This document shows, one piece after another, positions 1-8,592 of a stretch of DNA of 43,338 nucleotides. This stretch comes from CAZZKJ01 sp964654695 (GTDB taxonomy: Bacteria > Krumholzibacteriota > Krumholzibacteriia > WVZY01). The translations under genes and the position numbers were made by a program. The stretch lies in NCBI GenBank assembly GCA_964654695.1, contig CAZZKJ010000018.1:1-43338 (forward strand), written 5' to 3'. Within the stretch, counting starts at the first letter, position 1. Every line of letters begins with the position of its first letter. Under the pieces are notes generated by a model, which saw only the letters and a program-made list of their open reading frames with translations, ran no database searches and was not told the DNA's origin.

Positions 1-12
1 ATTGTCGTGTGA

Positions 13-975
13 GTGCTGGGTGCGTTCGGTGAGCTGCTGGCTGTGGAAGAAAAATTCAGCGCGCAGGGCGTTATTTTTCATGCCGATCGAATCGATGAAT
101 CAGCATTTCGCACCGATGTGAGCGTTCGGGAAATTAAGGACGAACTCGCTAGAGCAAGTAATAAGATCGCCGCCACCAGGCCGACGGCTGTGAATCTATT
201 TTGGGCGCTTGAACGCATGCGTTCGGTTTGTTCGACGAAGATGGACGCTCCGGTCGAATTGATGCGCTTGCTTCACGCCGAAGCCCTGGCTGTTTACAAC
301 GAAGATATCGATATGTGCAGAATGATTGGCGTCAACGGCCGGGTTTTGCTCGAAGACAACGATTCGGTTATCACTCACTGCAACACCGGCGGACTGGCGA
401 CCAGCGGATACGGAACGGCGCTGGGGGTGGTTTTCGCCGCGGCGGAAGAAGGCAAGAATATTCACGTTTATGCAGGCGAGACCCGGCCGCTTCTGCAGGG
501 AGCCCGGCTTACGGCCTGGGAGTGCGTTCAGCGGAAAGTCGATGTTACGGTTATCGCCGACGGCATGACGGGACATGTTGTGGGATCATGCAATATCGCC
601 TGCGCAATCGTCGGCGCAGACAGGATTGCAGCCAACGGGGACACGGCGAACAAAATAGGGACGCTGTCGCTGGCGATAATCTCCAGGCACTACAATGTGC
701 CGTTTTATGTGGCGGCGCCTTCCAGCACGATTGATCCGGATATAAAAGACGGCTCGGAAATACCTATAGAGGAAAGATCGGTGGATGAAATCAAGCAATT
801 TGCGGGCGTTCGAACCGTACCGGATGAAGCCGGGGCCTTGAACCCTGCGTTTGACGTGACGCCGGCGAATCTGATAGCCGGGATTATCACTGAGAAAAAA
901 ATCTACAGACCTCCCTTCGGCGGATGGCAGTTCGACAAGCGGCTTCCCAGAGCCAATGAGGTGCCGCCCCGATGA
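13..975 (+). CDS. mtnA: S-methyl-5-thioribose-1-phosphate isomerase, 5' end missing or interrupted
   Basis: Isomerises methylthioribose-1-phosphate to methylthioribulose-1-phosphate in cytosolic methionine salvage. The eIF2B-like fold is recognisable from AATRPTAVNLFWALERM (about residues 53-69 of the open frame), the catalytic cysteine in THCNTGG (Cys123), ETRPLLQGARLTAWE, the catalytic aspartate in GADRIAANGDTANKIGT (Asp203) and the IPIEER and NPAFDVTP motifs near the end. The family is about 340-350 residues. This frame has 320 and lacks the N-terminal part containing the VRGAPAIG motif. The codon at 10-12 is an in-frame TGA, where the conserved Gly of APAIG would fall, and the residues after it (VLGAFGELLA) still align with the family. 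GTG 13 is therefore only the first codon after that stop and is unlikely to be the true start. Either a G-to-T error or a real nonsense mutation explains it. The stop codon overlaps the next gene's start by ATGA. Confidence 0.88.
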   Translation: MLGAFGELLAVEEKFSAQGVIFHADRIDESAFRTDVSVREIKDELARASNKIAATRPTAVNLFWALERMRSVCSTKMDAPVELMRLLHAEALAVYNEDIDMCRMIGVNGRVLLEDNDSVITHCNTGGLATSGYGTALGVVFAAAEEGKNIHVYAGETRPLLQGARLTAWECVQRKVDVTVIADGMTGHVVGSCNIACAIVGADRIAANGDTANKIGTLSLAIISRHYNVPFYVAAPSSTIDPDIKDGSEIPIEERSVDEIKQFAGVRTVPDEAGALNPAFDVTPANLIAGIITEKKIYRPPFGGWQFDKRLPRANEVPPR

Positions 976-1595
976 TTCAACTCCTGGTAGGAAGTTTTCT
1001 CCTCAGCATAGTACATGCCGCGATACCTAATCACTGGCTGCCGATAGTTGCCATTGGTAAATCGGAGAAATGGTCCAGGTCGCAGATACTGATGGTGACG
1101 GTCATATCGGGGGCCGCGCACACGGTCAGCACGATCATTCTCGGCATCGTAATCGGCATCGTCGGCTACAAGATGTCCTCAGCACAGGAAATCACTAACA
1201 AGATAATAGCGCCGTTGATACTGTTCCTGATGGGATTGGTTTACATTGTTCTCGATATGAAAAGCGGTGCGCATAAGCATTTTATAAATAATCCCGGCGG
1301 AGTCAACCGGCGCTCGATGTGGGCTGCGGCATCATCTCTCGCGGCGGCGATGCTGCTGTCACCCTGCCTGGAAATCGACGTTTATTTCTTCTCAGCGGGT
1401 ACACAGGGCAGCCTCGGCATTGCTCTGGTATCTCTTATGTATCTCCTGGTGACCGTATCGGGCATGCTCGTTTTCGTAGATATCGGAAGAAAGGGAGCCG
1501 AAAAAATCAAATGGCACTTCCTGGAACATCATGAAAGGGCATTGACAGGTATAATACTCATGCTTCTGGGAATATTCAGTTACTTTATAAAGTGA
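972..1595 (+). CDS. Small polytopic membrane protein, RcnA/UreH-like transporter candidate
   Basis: A 207-residue protein with about six hydrophobic segments: residues 1-25, 38-66, 78-96, 115-132, 145-168 and 188-206. Histidines and polar residues sit inside or beside the membrane segments: HAAIPNHWLP near the N-terminus, SGAAHT in the second segment and SPCLEID in the fourth. A short histidine-containing loop (GAHKHF) lies between segments three and four. This layout recalls nickel/cobalt and related metal exporters (RcnA, UreH/NicO-like families), but I do not see a full diagnostic motif, so substrate and direction are unknown. The ATG overlaps the mtnA stop, so translation is probably coupled. 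A metal-exporting P-type ATPase lies two genes downstream, which agrees with a metal role but does not prove it. Confidence 0.7.
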   Translation: MIQLLVGSFLLSIVHAAIPNHWLPIVAIGKSEKWSRSQILMVTVISGAAHTVSTIILGIVIGIVGYKMSSAQEITNKIIAPLILFLMGLVYIVLDMKSGAHKHFINNPGGVNRRSMWAAASSLAAAMLLSPCLEIDVYFFSAGTQGSLGIALVSLMYLLVTVSGMLVFVDIGRKGAEKIKWHFLEHHERALTGIILMLLGIFSYFIK

Positions 1596-1620
1596 AATCA
1601 ATGAGACAAAAGGAGAGATT

Positions 1621-2988
1621 ATGAAAATCGAGGTCATAAACCCCGCCGACGGGAGAATTGTAAAATCTTATGAAGAAATGAAGCCGGACGAAGTTACGAC
1701 AGTTATTAAAAGTGCGCACGAGGCCTTTCGAAGTTGGAAAAAGAGGCCGTTCTCCGAAAGAGCGGTGCTGATGAAAAAGTCCGCCGGTGTTCTGCGCGAT
1801 AATGCGGATGAATACGCAAGGCTTATGGCCGTTGAAATGGGAAAGCCTGTAAAAGAAGGCAGGGCCGAAGCTGAAAAATGTGCATGGGTCTGCGAATATT
1901 ATGCAGATAATGCCGAAACATTTTTGAAAGACCAGGCAATTAAAACCGAAGCCGCCAAGAGTTACGTGGCATTTAATCCTCTTGGAGTTGTTCTGGCCGT
2001 CATGCCCTGGAACTACCCGTTCTGGCAAGTGTTTCGTTTCGCCGCTCCAAGCTTGATGGCCGGTAACGCCGGTATACTCAAACATGCTTCCAATGTTCCG
2101 GGATGTGCGCTGGCTATTGAAGATGTCTTCAAAAAAGCAGGATTTCCCACCGATATCTTCAGGAGTTTGATTATCGGCAGCAGACAGGTTGAGAAAGTCA
2201 TTGAGAACAAACACGTAGCGGCCGTCACCCTTACCGGAAGCACCGATGCCGGCAAAGCGGTAGCCGGAAAGGCCGGAGAAATGTTGAAGAAAACCGTTCT
2301 CGAACTGGGCGGCAGCGATCCTTACCTGGTCCTGGAAGATGCGGATCTGACTCAAGCCGTGAATGCCTGCGTTAAGAGCAGACTCATAAACGCAGGGCAA
2401 AGCTGCATATCTGCAAAGCGCTTCATCGTCGTAGATTCCATAAGGAAAAAATTCGAAGAAATGTTCGTAGAGCAACTGGAGAAAAAAATAATGGGGGATC
2501 CTATGTCCGAGGATACTGATATAGGACCGCAAGCGCGGCATGATCTGCGGGACGAACTCCACGACCAGGTAGTAAGCAGTATTGAATCCGGAGCGAAATT
2601 GCTGAGCGGCGGGACCATTCCATCGGGCGAAGGTGCATTCTATCCGCCGACGGTTCTTACGGATGTAAAAAAAGGCATGCCCGCGTTCGATGAAGAACTC
2701 TTCGGCCCGGTGGCCGCTGTCATTCCCGCCGCAAGCGACGAAGAAGCCGTAAAAATGGCCAATGATTCCGTATTCGGTCTGGGCGCTGCAGTTTTTACCG
2801 CCGATATCGAAAAAGGAGAAAGAATAGCTTCGCGCGAACTCGAGGCGGGATGCTGCTTCGTAAACACTTTTGTTAAATCGGATCCCAGGCTGCCTTTTGG
2901 TGGTATTAAGGAAAGCGGATTCGGCAGGGAACTGTCGCATTACGGCATAAGAGAGTTTGTCAACATCAAAACCGTTCTTGTTAAATAA
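1621..2988 (+). CDS. NAD(P)-dependent aldehyde dehydrogenase, succinate-semialdehyde dehydrogenase-like
   Basis: Oxidises an aldehyde to the carboxylate with NAD(P)+ in the cytosol. It has 455 residues, the usual length for the compact SSADH/YneI branch. Visible landmarks are MPWNYPFWQVFR (cofactor/substrate region, about residues 129-140), TLTGSTDAGKAV (nucleotide fold), the general base Glu228 in LELGGSDP, the nucleophile Cys262 in NAGQSCISAKRF, DEELFGPVAAV, and LPFGGIKESGFGRELSHYGIREF at the C-terminus. A clear AGGAG ribosome site at about 1610-1615 supports the ATG at 1621. It sits 25 bases after the membrane protein and its end overlaps or abuts the ATPase gene. YneI-type enzymes act on succinate semialdehyde. 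The real substrate cannot be read from the sequence. Confidence 0.9.
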   Translation: MKIEVINPADGRIVKSYEEMKPDEVTTVIKSAHEAFRSWKKRPFSERAVLMKKSAGVLRDNADEYARLMAVEMGKPVKEGRAEAEKCAWVCEYYADNAETFLKDQAIKTEAAKSYVAFNPLGVVLAVMPWNYPFWQVFRFAAPSLMAGNAGILKHASNVPGCALAIEDVFKKAGFPTDIFRSLIIGSRQVEKVIENKHVAAVTLTGSTDAGKAVAGKAGEMLKKTVLELGGSDPYLVLEDADLTQAVNACVKSRLINAGQSCISAKRFIVVDSIRKKFEEMFVEQLEKKIMGDPMSEDTDIGPQARHDLRDELHDQVVSSIESGAKLLSGGTIPSGEGAFYPPTVLTDVKKGMPAFDEELFGPVAAVIPAASDEEAVKMANDSVFGLGAAVFTADIEKGERIASRELEAGCCFVNTFVKSDPRLPFGGIKESGFGRELSHYGIREFVNIKTVLVK

Positions 2989-4975
2989 AGCAGCTGCTAT
3001 GAAGAATTCAGGTTGTCCCCGATGCGCTGAAGAGACCAAAATTGCCGATGCTTCCCGTGGTATTTCAGACAATCCGGAGTTTCATAACATAAAGGGAATG
3101 CTCGTCATACTTGTGTCGGCGGTTTTATTTATTTTCGGCGTGATTTTCCGGGAAAGACTTCATGATACGCCCTTTATGGCCGCCGAATTCGCTGTTTTCG
3201 TTCCCGCCTACATTTTGTCCGGAGGCGGCGTACTCTACAGCGCGGCAAAAAATATACGGTTCGGCCGCGTATTCGATGAAAGCTTTCTTATGAGCATCTC
3301 GACTTTAGGTGCTTTTGCTATCCATGAGATACCCGAGGCCGTAGGCGTTATGCTCTTCTATACGATCGGAGAATATCTGCAATCTCTGGCTGTGAATCGC
3401 TCCAGGGCTTCGATAAGTGCTCTATTGGAGATTCGTCCGCAGTATGCAAATCTGCAAAAAGAAAAATCGCTTGTACAGGTTTCACCTCAGAAGATACGAC
3501 CGGGGGATATCATCGTAATAAAACCCGGCGAGAGGGTGCCTTTGGACGGCAAAATACTATCCGGGTCTTCCCAAGTGGATACGTCGGCCTTGACGGGGGA
3601 GCCCCTCCCTCGATTTTTAGAGCCGGGCAGCATGGTTCTATCGGGAATGATAAACCAAACTGCAGTGCTTGAAGTAAAAGTTGAGAAATCTTTTGATGAT
3701 TCCTCGCTCTCAAAGATTCTGGATCTTGTGGAAAATGCGAGCAGCCAAAAAGCGGGAACGGAAAAATTCATCACCAAGTTTGCCAGGTACTATTCTCCCA
3801 TCGTAGTAATCGGGGCGCTCGGTGTTGCCGTAGTTCCGCCGCTTCTTGTCGAGGGGGCCGCGTTTACCGATTGGATATACAGGGCTCTCGTGCTTTTGGT
3901 TATCTCATGCCCGTGCGCTCTCGTAATAAGCATTCCGCTGGGATATTTCGGCGGCATAGGCGGAGCCTCCCGGAGCGGAATCCTGGTAAAAGGGGCAAAC
4001 TTTCTCGATGTGCTGAGCGAAGTGGATACCGTGGTTTTTGATAAAACCGGAACTCTGACAAAAGGGATTTTCAGGGTTTCAAAGATCATACCGCGCAATA
4101 AATTTAATGAGGATCAGCTAAAAGAACTCGCGGCTCTGGCGGAACTGCGGTCCAACCACCCCATAGCTCAATCAATCAAGGATTCTTTCGTCGGGGAGAT
4201 CGATGGAAGCGCAGTTAAAAGTTACGAAGAAAAACCGGGAATGGGAGTAAAGGCTCAAATCGATCACAGAACGATTCTTGCCGGCAGCGACAGGTTATTG
4301 CACGACGAGAACATCGAGCATGATAGATGCAACGTGGAAGGGACAGTTGTACATGTGGCGGTTGACGGTATTTACGCAGGATACCTGGTGATAGAAGATG
4401 AAATAAGAGACGATGCCAGGGACATCAAACCCGGCCTGAAGCATGAAGGCGTGGGGGAAGTGATAATGCTGACCGGCGATGAATCATCGGCAGCCGCTGC
4501 GGTTGCAAGCACTCTTGCATTCGATTCCTATCATGCGGATCTGCTTCCGGAGGAGAAAGTGGAGATGATCGAGGGCCTGCTGTCAAAGCCCGGCAGGAAA
4601 GGCAAAATCGCTTTTGTGGGGGACGGCATAAACGATGCTCCCGTCATTGCCAGGGCGGATGTGGGGATAGCCATGGGCGGATTGGGTTCCGATGCAGCCA
4701 TCGAAACGGCGGATGTTGTAATCATGACCGACCATCCATCGAAAGCCGCCGAGGCGATAAGAATCGGCAAGAACACGAAGCGGATAGTACGCCAGAACAT
4801 GCTTCTGGCCCTTTGCGTCAAGGCGGGTTTTATAACCGCAGGACTGCTGGGTGTCGCAACCATGTGGGAAGCGGTGTTTGCGGATGTTGGTGTGGCGCTG
4901 CTGGCGGTATTCAATTCAACGCGCGCTCTGAAGAAGTCCACACGGCCGGGCGCGGCCGCAGCAAGCGATCGATAA
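2957..4975 (+). CDS. P-type heavy-metal ATPase, Zn/Cd/Pb-exporting type (PIB-2)
   Basis: Inner-membrane ATP-driven metal exporter of up to 672 residues. Motifs in order: a minimal CPRC near the N-terminus (Cys20-Cys23) in place of a full HMA domain, the actuator TGEP (from residue 213), the metal-site CPC in SCPCALVISIP (from Cys318), the phosphorylated Asp362 in DKTGTLTKG, SNHPIA, and the hinge GDGINDAPVIARADVGIAMG. The CPC followed by ALVISIP and the C-terminal Lys (VKAG) plus Asp-Gly (FADVGVAL) are those of the ZntA group rather than copper CopA. The longest frame begins at TTG 2957, inside the aldehyde dehydrogenase, behind a weak AAGAGAG. ATG 2999, 11 bases past the preceding stop, has no clear ribosome site but would still keep CPRC. 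I cannot decide between them. Confidence 0.9.
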   Translation: MSTSKPFLLNKAAAMKNSGCPRCAEETKIADASRGISDNPEFHNIKGMLVILVSAVLFIFGVIFRERLHDTPFMAAEFAVFVPAYILSGGGVLYSAAKNIRFGRVFDESFLMSISTLGAFAIHEIPEAVGVMLFYTIGEYLQSLAVNRSRASISALLEIRPQYANLQKEKSLVQVSPQKIRPGDIIVIKPGERVPLDGKILSGSSQVDTSALTGEPLPRFLEPGSMVLSGMINQTAVLEVKVEKSFDDSSLSKILDLVENASSQKAGTEKFITKFARYYSPIVVIGALGVAVVPPLLVEGAAFTDWIYRALVLLVISCPCALVISIPLGYFGGIGGASRSGILVKGANFLDVLSEVDTVVFDKTGTLTKGIFRVSKIIPRNKFNEDQLKELAALAELRSNHPIAQSIKDSFVGEIDGSAVKSYEEKPGMGVKAQIDHRTILAGSDRLLHDENIEHDRCNVEGTVVHVAVDGIYAGYLVIEDEIRDDARDIKPGLKHEGVGEVIMLTGDESSAAAAVASTLAFDSYHADLLPEEKVEMIEGLLSKPGRKGKIAFVGDGINDAPVIARADVGIAMGGLGSDAAIETADVVIMTDHPSKAAEAIRIGKNTKRIVRQNMLLALCVKAGFITAGLLGVATMWEAVFADVGVALLAVFNSTRALKKSTRPGAAAASDR

Positions 4976-4980
4976 ATCGC

Positions 4981-5009
4981 TTGGCGGTTCGACTTTCCTT
5001 TATTATATT
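4981..5009 (+). promoter_or_regulatory. Candidate sigma70-type promoter for the DUF255 protein gene
   Basis: TTGGCG (4981-4986) and TATATT (5004-5009) are separated by 17 bases in the 154-base gap between the ATPase and the thioredoxin-fold protein gene. The boxes match consensus at four and five of six positions. Transcription would start near 5016, giving a leader of about 114 nt. Confidence 0.45.
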
Positions 5010-5129
5010 CTTCTTTATACGACCATAATAATCGTAATTTATCGCAGCCGAAACCCGGCGGCCGATTGCTGTTTTGATAACGCGGAACGCCGTTTTCAAT
5101 ATAATTGCTGAAAATATGGAGCAGAACCA

Positions 5130-7388
5130 ATGAAATGGATGACCGACCGATCCCTCCAGGTTTCTGTAGGCTTGATAATAGTAATTATCGTTCTAATTTT
5201 CGCGAGCCATTACATGATGAAAGCACGGCAAACAAATGGAGATAATATAATGCCGGAAAAAGAATCCCCCGAGCCGGAGTCGGCGAATGCGCCTCCGGCC
5301 CAGCCGAAAAAGAAGGGACCAAATCATCTTGCTCTCGAAAAAAGCCCGTATCTTCTTCAGCATGCCGATAATCCGGTCGATTGGTACCCGTGGTCGGAAG
5401 GTGCTTTTGCAAAGGCCGAAAGGGAAAACAAGCCGATATTCCTGTCCATCGGTTATTCTACCTGCCACTGGTGCCACGTGATGGAACGCGAATCGTTCGA
5501 AGATATCGAAGTGGCGGCGCTCATGAATGACGCTTTTGTATGTATAAAAGTGGATAGGGAGGAGAGGCCCGATATTGACGATATATATATGACGGTTTGC
5601 CAAATGATGACAGGTGGAGGGGGGTGGCCGCTAACGATAATCATGACTCCGGATAAGAAACCGTTTTTTGCCGCGACATACATTCCCAAACGAGACCGTT
5701 ATGGGCGCACAGGGTTGTTCAATCTCATTCCCAACATCAAGTCCGCATGGATAAACAGGCAAACTGAGGTTTTGAAATCCGCCGATCAGGCTGTTAACGC
5801 ACTCAAGCAGGCTGTGAATCTCCGGTACGAGTCCTCTTCAACAAAAGATCTGGCCGCCTCAGCATTCAACCAGTTGGCTTCGAGGTTTGATGCCGTTAAC
5901 GGCGGGTTCGGAGATCAACCAAAGTTTCCATCCGCCCACAACCTGCTGTTCCTTATCAGGTATTGGCACAGGACCGGAGACGAGCAGAGTCTGCGAATGG
6001 CGGAGACTACCCTGCAAAAGATGAGATCGGGCGGAATCTTCGATCAAATTGGCTTTGGTTTTCACAGGTATTCGACCGACTCGCGTTGGTTCATTCCGCA
6101 TTTTGAGAAAATGCTGTACGATCAGGCCATGCTCGCGATGGCTTACACCGAAGCCTATCAAGCGACCGGCAATAAGAGCTACAGGGCCACCGCAGAAGAA
6201 ATCCTGGAATACGTTCTTCGCGATATGACCGACGAAAAAGGCGCGTTCTACAGCGCAGAAGATGCCGACAGCGATGGAGAAGAGGGCAAGTTTTACATGT
6301 GGTCCTTGGCTGAAATAAACAAACTGCTGTCGAGAAAAGAAGCAGAAGCGGCCGCTGGGTTTTTCGGTATTCTGGAAACAGGCAACCTTCCTCACAAAAC
6401 ATCAACGAATTCGGAGCCGCTTAATGTGCTGGCCGAAACGGTCACGGCGGCGAAGGCTGCGTCCGACCTCGGTATCGACGAGAAGAGTCTGAACATCCTG
6501 TTAGAATCCGCGAGAAGCAAGCTGTTTGCGTCAAGAAGCAGGAGGATTCGGCCCTATAAAGATGATAAAATCCTGACCGACTGGAATGGTCTTATGATAG
6601 CCGCGCTGGCAAAAGCTTCGAGGGCTTTCGACGAGGAAAAATATCTTATAAGCGCGAAGAAGGCGGCCGGTTTTATTGTGGACCGTCTTGAATACTCCCA
6701 AGGGGGATTGCTGCACCGCTACCGTAGCGGAGACGCTTCTATAAGGAGCAGTATAGATGATTATGTTTTTTTCATATGGGCCATGCTTGAGCTGTACGAA
6801 GCTAGCTTCGATGCCTCGTATTTGGAAAAAGCAGTAACGCTCAATAATTTCCTAATCAGCCATTTTTGGGATGAAAAGAATGGAGGATTTTTCTATACGC
6901 CTGATTTCAGAGAACCTCTGCTGGCGCGGAACAAGCAGCTTTATGATGGCGCCATTCCGTCTGGTAATTCTGCAGCCCTATTCAATATATTGCGCATAGC
7001 CAGGCTCACCGCAGATCCGGTTATGGAGCAAAGGGCCTCGGCCATGAGCGAAGCCCTGGCAGGCGCGGCAAGCAAAAACCCTGCGGCCCACACATTTTTC
7101 GTGTCGGCTCTGGATTACGCAGCAGGGCCGTCCGTGGAAATAGTAATAGTCGGTAGTGAAGATTCACGGGAAAGGAAAGCCATGATCCGTTCATTGAATG
7201 GGATTTATATGCCCGGGGCAGTAGTTCTTTCCAAGTCGGATGAATCTCAGAAAGTCATCGGCGAATTAGCTCCATTTACAAGGGATTTGATTAGTATCGA
7301 CGGCAGGACAACGGCTTACGTCTGTCAAAATCACGCCTGCGACCTGCCCGTCGGCAGTACCGAGGAATTGATGGCCAGACTTCGATGA
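5130..7388 (+). CDS. Membrane-anchored DUF255 (YyaL/SSP411-type) thioredoxin-fold protein
   Basis: A 752-residue protein. Residues 10-30 form one hydrophobic segment (signal anchor), followed by an acidic, Pro-rich linker. The thioredoxin-like DUF255 domain begins at NHLALEKSPYLLQHADNPVDWYPW and contains CHWC (Cys112-Cys115) in STCHWCHVMERESF, then KVDREERPDIDDIYM and GGGGWPLTI. The rest resembles the (alpha/alpha)6 barrel of the family: RSGGIFDQIGFGFHRYSTD, WFIPHFEKMLYDQAM, AEDADSDGEEGKFYMW and DDKILTDWNGLMIAALAKA. YyaL and human SPATA20 relatives are about 680 residues and usually lack an anchor, so this copy is probably held on the membrane with its CHWC domain facing the periplasm. Its biochemical activity is not established for the family. 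GGAG at about 5117-5120 supports the ATG start. Confidence 0.88.
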   Translation: MKWMTDRSLQVSVGLIIVIIVLIFASHYMMKARQTNGDNIMPEKESPEPESANAPPAQPKKKGPNHLALEKSPYLLQHADNPVDWYPWSEGAFAKAERENKPIFLSIGYSTCHWCHVMERESFEDIEVAALMNDAFVCIKVDREERPDIDDIYMTVCQMMTGGGGWPLTIIMTPDKKPFFAATYIPKRDRYGRTGLFNLIPNIKSAWINRQTEVLKSADQAVNALKQAVNLRYESSSTKDLAASAFNQLASRFDAVNGGFGDQPKFPSAHNLLFLIRYWHRTGDEQSLRMAETTLQKMRSGGIFDQIGFGFHRYSTDSRWFIPHFEKMLYDQAMLAMAYTEAYQATGNKSYRATAEEILEYVLRDMTDEKGAFYSAEDADSDGEEGKFYMWSLAEINKLLSRKEAEAAAGFFGILETGNLPHKTSTNSEPLNVLAETVTAAKAASDLGIDEKSLNILLESARSKLFASRSRRIRPYKDDKILTDWNGLMIAALAKASRAFDEEKYLISAKKAAGFIVDRLEYSQGGLLHRYRSGDASIRSSIDDYVFFIWAMLELYEASFDASYLEKAVTLNNFLISHFWDEKNGGFFYTPDFREPLLARNKQLYDGAIPSGNSAALFNILRIARLTADPVMEQRASAMSEALAGAASKNPAAHTFFVSALDYAAGPSVEIVIVGSEDSRERKAMIRSLNGIYMPGAVVLSKSDESQKVIGELAPFTRDLISIDGRTTAYVCQNHACDLPVGSTEELMARLR

Positions 7389-7701
7389 ACTCCGCTGGAT
7401 GAAAATGGGCCGGCCCCGGAATTCCGTTCTCGAGAGCCGCAGCCAAGAGCTTCCCTCTTCAGGGGGTGTCTCGAATTCTTAAAAAGCCGGTTTTTTCGCT
7501 TGACTTGCCCCTTTCTTAACTGTTATATAAATAGGACTTTGCGAAAAACCGCAAGCAGCCGTTCTCTTTATTTTCATGAACAAGCAATGTCCCATGCGGG
7601 AGCCATGGGTGTATTGGTTCGAGCCCTGTGGCTTTTTTCAGTTGCGTTATAGTTCCCGGAAGATCGCGCATTGGGCAGGAATTTAACTGGATCTTATTTA
7701 T
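7389..7701 (+). other. Intergenic region with rplM promoter and structured leader
   Basis: The 313-base gap holds a GGGCCGGCCC palindrome shortly after the DUF255 stop, an AAAAAGCCGGTTTTTT stretch (7481-7496) that is too weakly paired to call a terminator, the promoter at 7500-7529 and then a leader of about 165 nt. In the leader, CCCATG (7591-7596) and CATGGG (7604-7609) form a perfect six-pair stem around CGGGAGC. AGCC (7622-7625) and GGCT (7630-7633) form a short stem running into six T residues (7633-7638), an attenuator-like arrangement. No convincing coding frame is present on either strand. Confidence 0.5.
7500..7529 (+). promoter_or_regulatory. Candidate sigma70 promoter for rplM-rpsI
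   Basis: TTGACT (7500-7505) and TATATA (7524-7529) are spaced 18 bases apart (or TTATAT at 17), close to the -35/-10 consensus. This is the best promoter match near the ribosomal protein genes and leaves a long leader before rplM. Confidence 0.65.
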
Positions 7702-8136
7702 ATGAAAACTCACACAGTCAAAGCTGGAGATATCGTCCAGCAGTGGTTCGTTGTAGATGCGGACGGAAAACCTCTGGGCAGGCTTGCCGCTGAAATTGCC
7801 AAGGTTCTCAAAGGAAAGCATAAACCTACATATTCTCCCCATCTCGATCTTGGAGACCATGTTATAGTCATAAACGCGGAGAAAATCCACGTATCGGGTA
7901 AGAAAGACGAGCAGAAGCTATATTATAATTATTCGGGGTACCAGGGCGGACTAAAAATCAGAACATTCAATGATCTCATGCAGAAAGATCCTTCTCTTAT
8001 AATCAAGAGAGCCGTCAAAGGAATGCTTCCTCACAACAGGCTTGGAAGGCGTCTTTTGAAAAAACTCAAAGTGTATTCCGGCGGCCAACATCCTCATAAA
8101 GCGCAGAACCCGAAGGATATGGGGATCACGCCGTAA
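7702..8136 (+). CDS. rplM: 50S ribosomal protein L13
   Basis: Structural protein of the large ribosomal subunit, 144 residues as usual. Recognised by WFVVDADGKPLGRLAAEIAK near the N-terminus, GKHKPTYSPHLDLGDHVIVINAEKI, the YSGYQGGLK segment and the C-terminal VKGMLPHNRLGRRLLKKLKVYSG followed by HPHKAQ. The start has only a modest ribosome site (GGATC, 8 bases upstream). It is followed 63 bases later by rpsI, the universal L13-S9 pair. The long leader with hairpins may be where expression is adjusted to ribosome demand. Confidence 0.97.
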   Translation: MKTHTVKAGDIVQQWFVVDADGKPLGRLAAEIAKVLKGKHKPTYSPHLDLGDHVIVINAEKIHVSGKKDEQKLYYNYSGYQGGLKIRTFNDLMQKDPSLIIKRAVKGMLPHNRLGRRLLKKLKVYSGGQHPHKAQNPKDMGITP

Positions 8137-8199
8137 GCGGCACAAGATCTTTTAGAAAAGAGAGCCAGCAGTCGGTTAAAATTCGAAAAGGAATCTAAG

Positions 8200-8592
8200 A
8201 TGGAGAGCAAGCAATTTTCAGCCGTAGGCAGAAGAAAAGAATCGGTTGCCAGGGTTTACTTGAAACCTGGAACCGGCAAGACCGTGATTAACGGCAAGGA
8301 ACTCCTCGAGTACCTTAAAAGAGAAACCCTGGTCATGCAGGTTCGCCAGCCCCTGGAGGTCACCGAATCCCTGGGCAAATTCGATATTATGGCCAAGGTA
8401 TCCGGGGGAGGAATCTCTGGGCAAGCCGGCGCGCTAAAGCTCGGTATCTCCCGGGCTCTGGTCAAGGCGGATGAAAACTTTCATCAAATTCTGCGGACGA
8501 ACGGTCTTTTGACCAGGGATCCGCGCATGCACGAAAGAAAAAAATATGGTCTGGCCGGAAGAAGAAAGCGCTTCCAATTCTCGAAGAGATAA
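8200..8592 (+). CDS. rpsI: 30S ribosomal protein S9
   Basis: Small-subunit protein, 130 residues. AVGRRKESVARVYLKPGTGK at the N-terminus, GGGISGQAGALKLGISRAL in the middle and the basic tail KKYGLAGRRKRFQFSKR, ending in the SKR that reaches the P-site tRNA, are all canonical. An AAAGGAA ribosome site precedes ATG 8200. Cotranscribed with rplM. Confidence 0.97.
   Translation: MESKQFSAVGRRKESVARVYLKPGTGKTVINGKELLEYLKRETLVMQVRQPLEVTESLGKFDIMAKVSGGGISGQAGALKLGISRALVKADENFHQILRTNGLLTRDPRMHERKKYGLAGRRKRFQFSKR

Noticed and set aside
1585..3072. Minus-strand open frame of 495 codons across the aldehyde dehydrogenase gene
   Set aside because: It is antisense to a well-recognised gene, has no ribosome site or family similarity, and arises from codon bias of the coding strand.
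7611..7640. GGTTCGA stretch in the rplM leader that looks like a tRNA T-loop
   Set aside because: The flanking bases do not form a five-pair T stem, and no acceptor or anticodon arm can be drawn.
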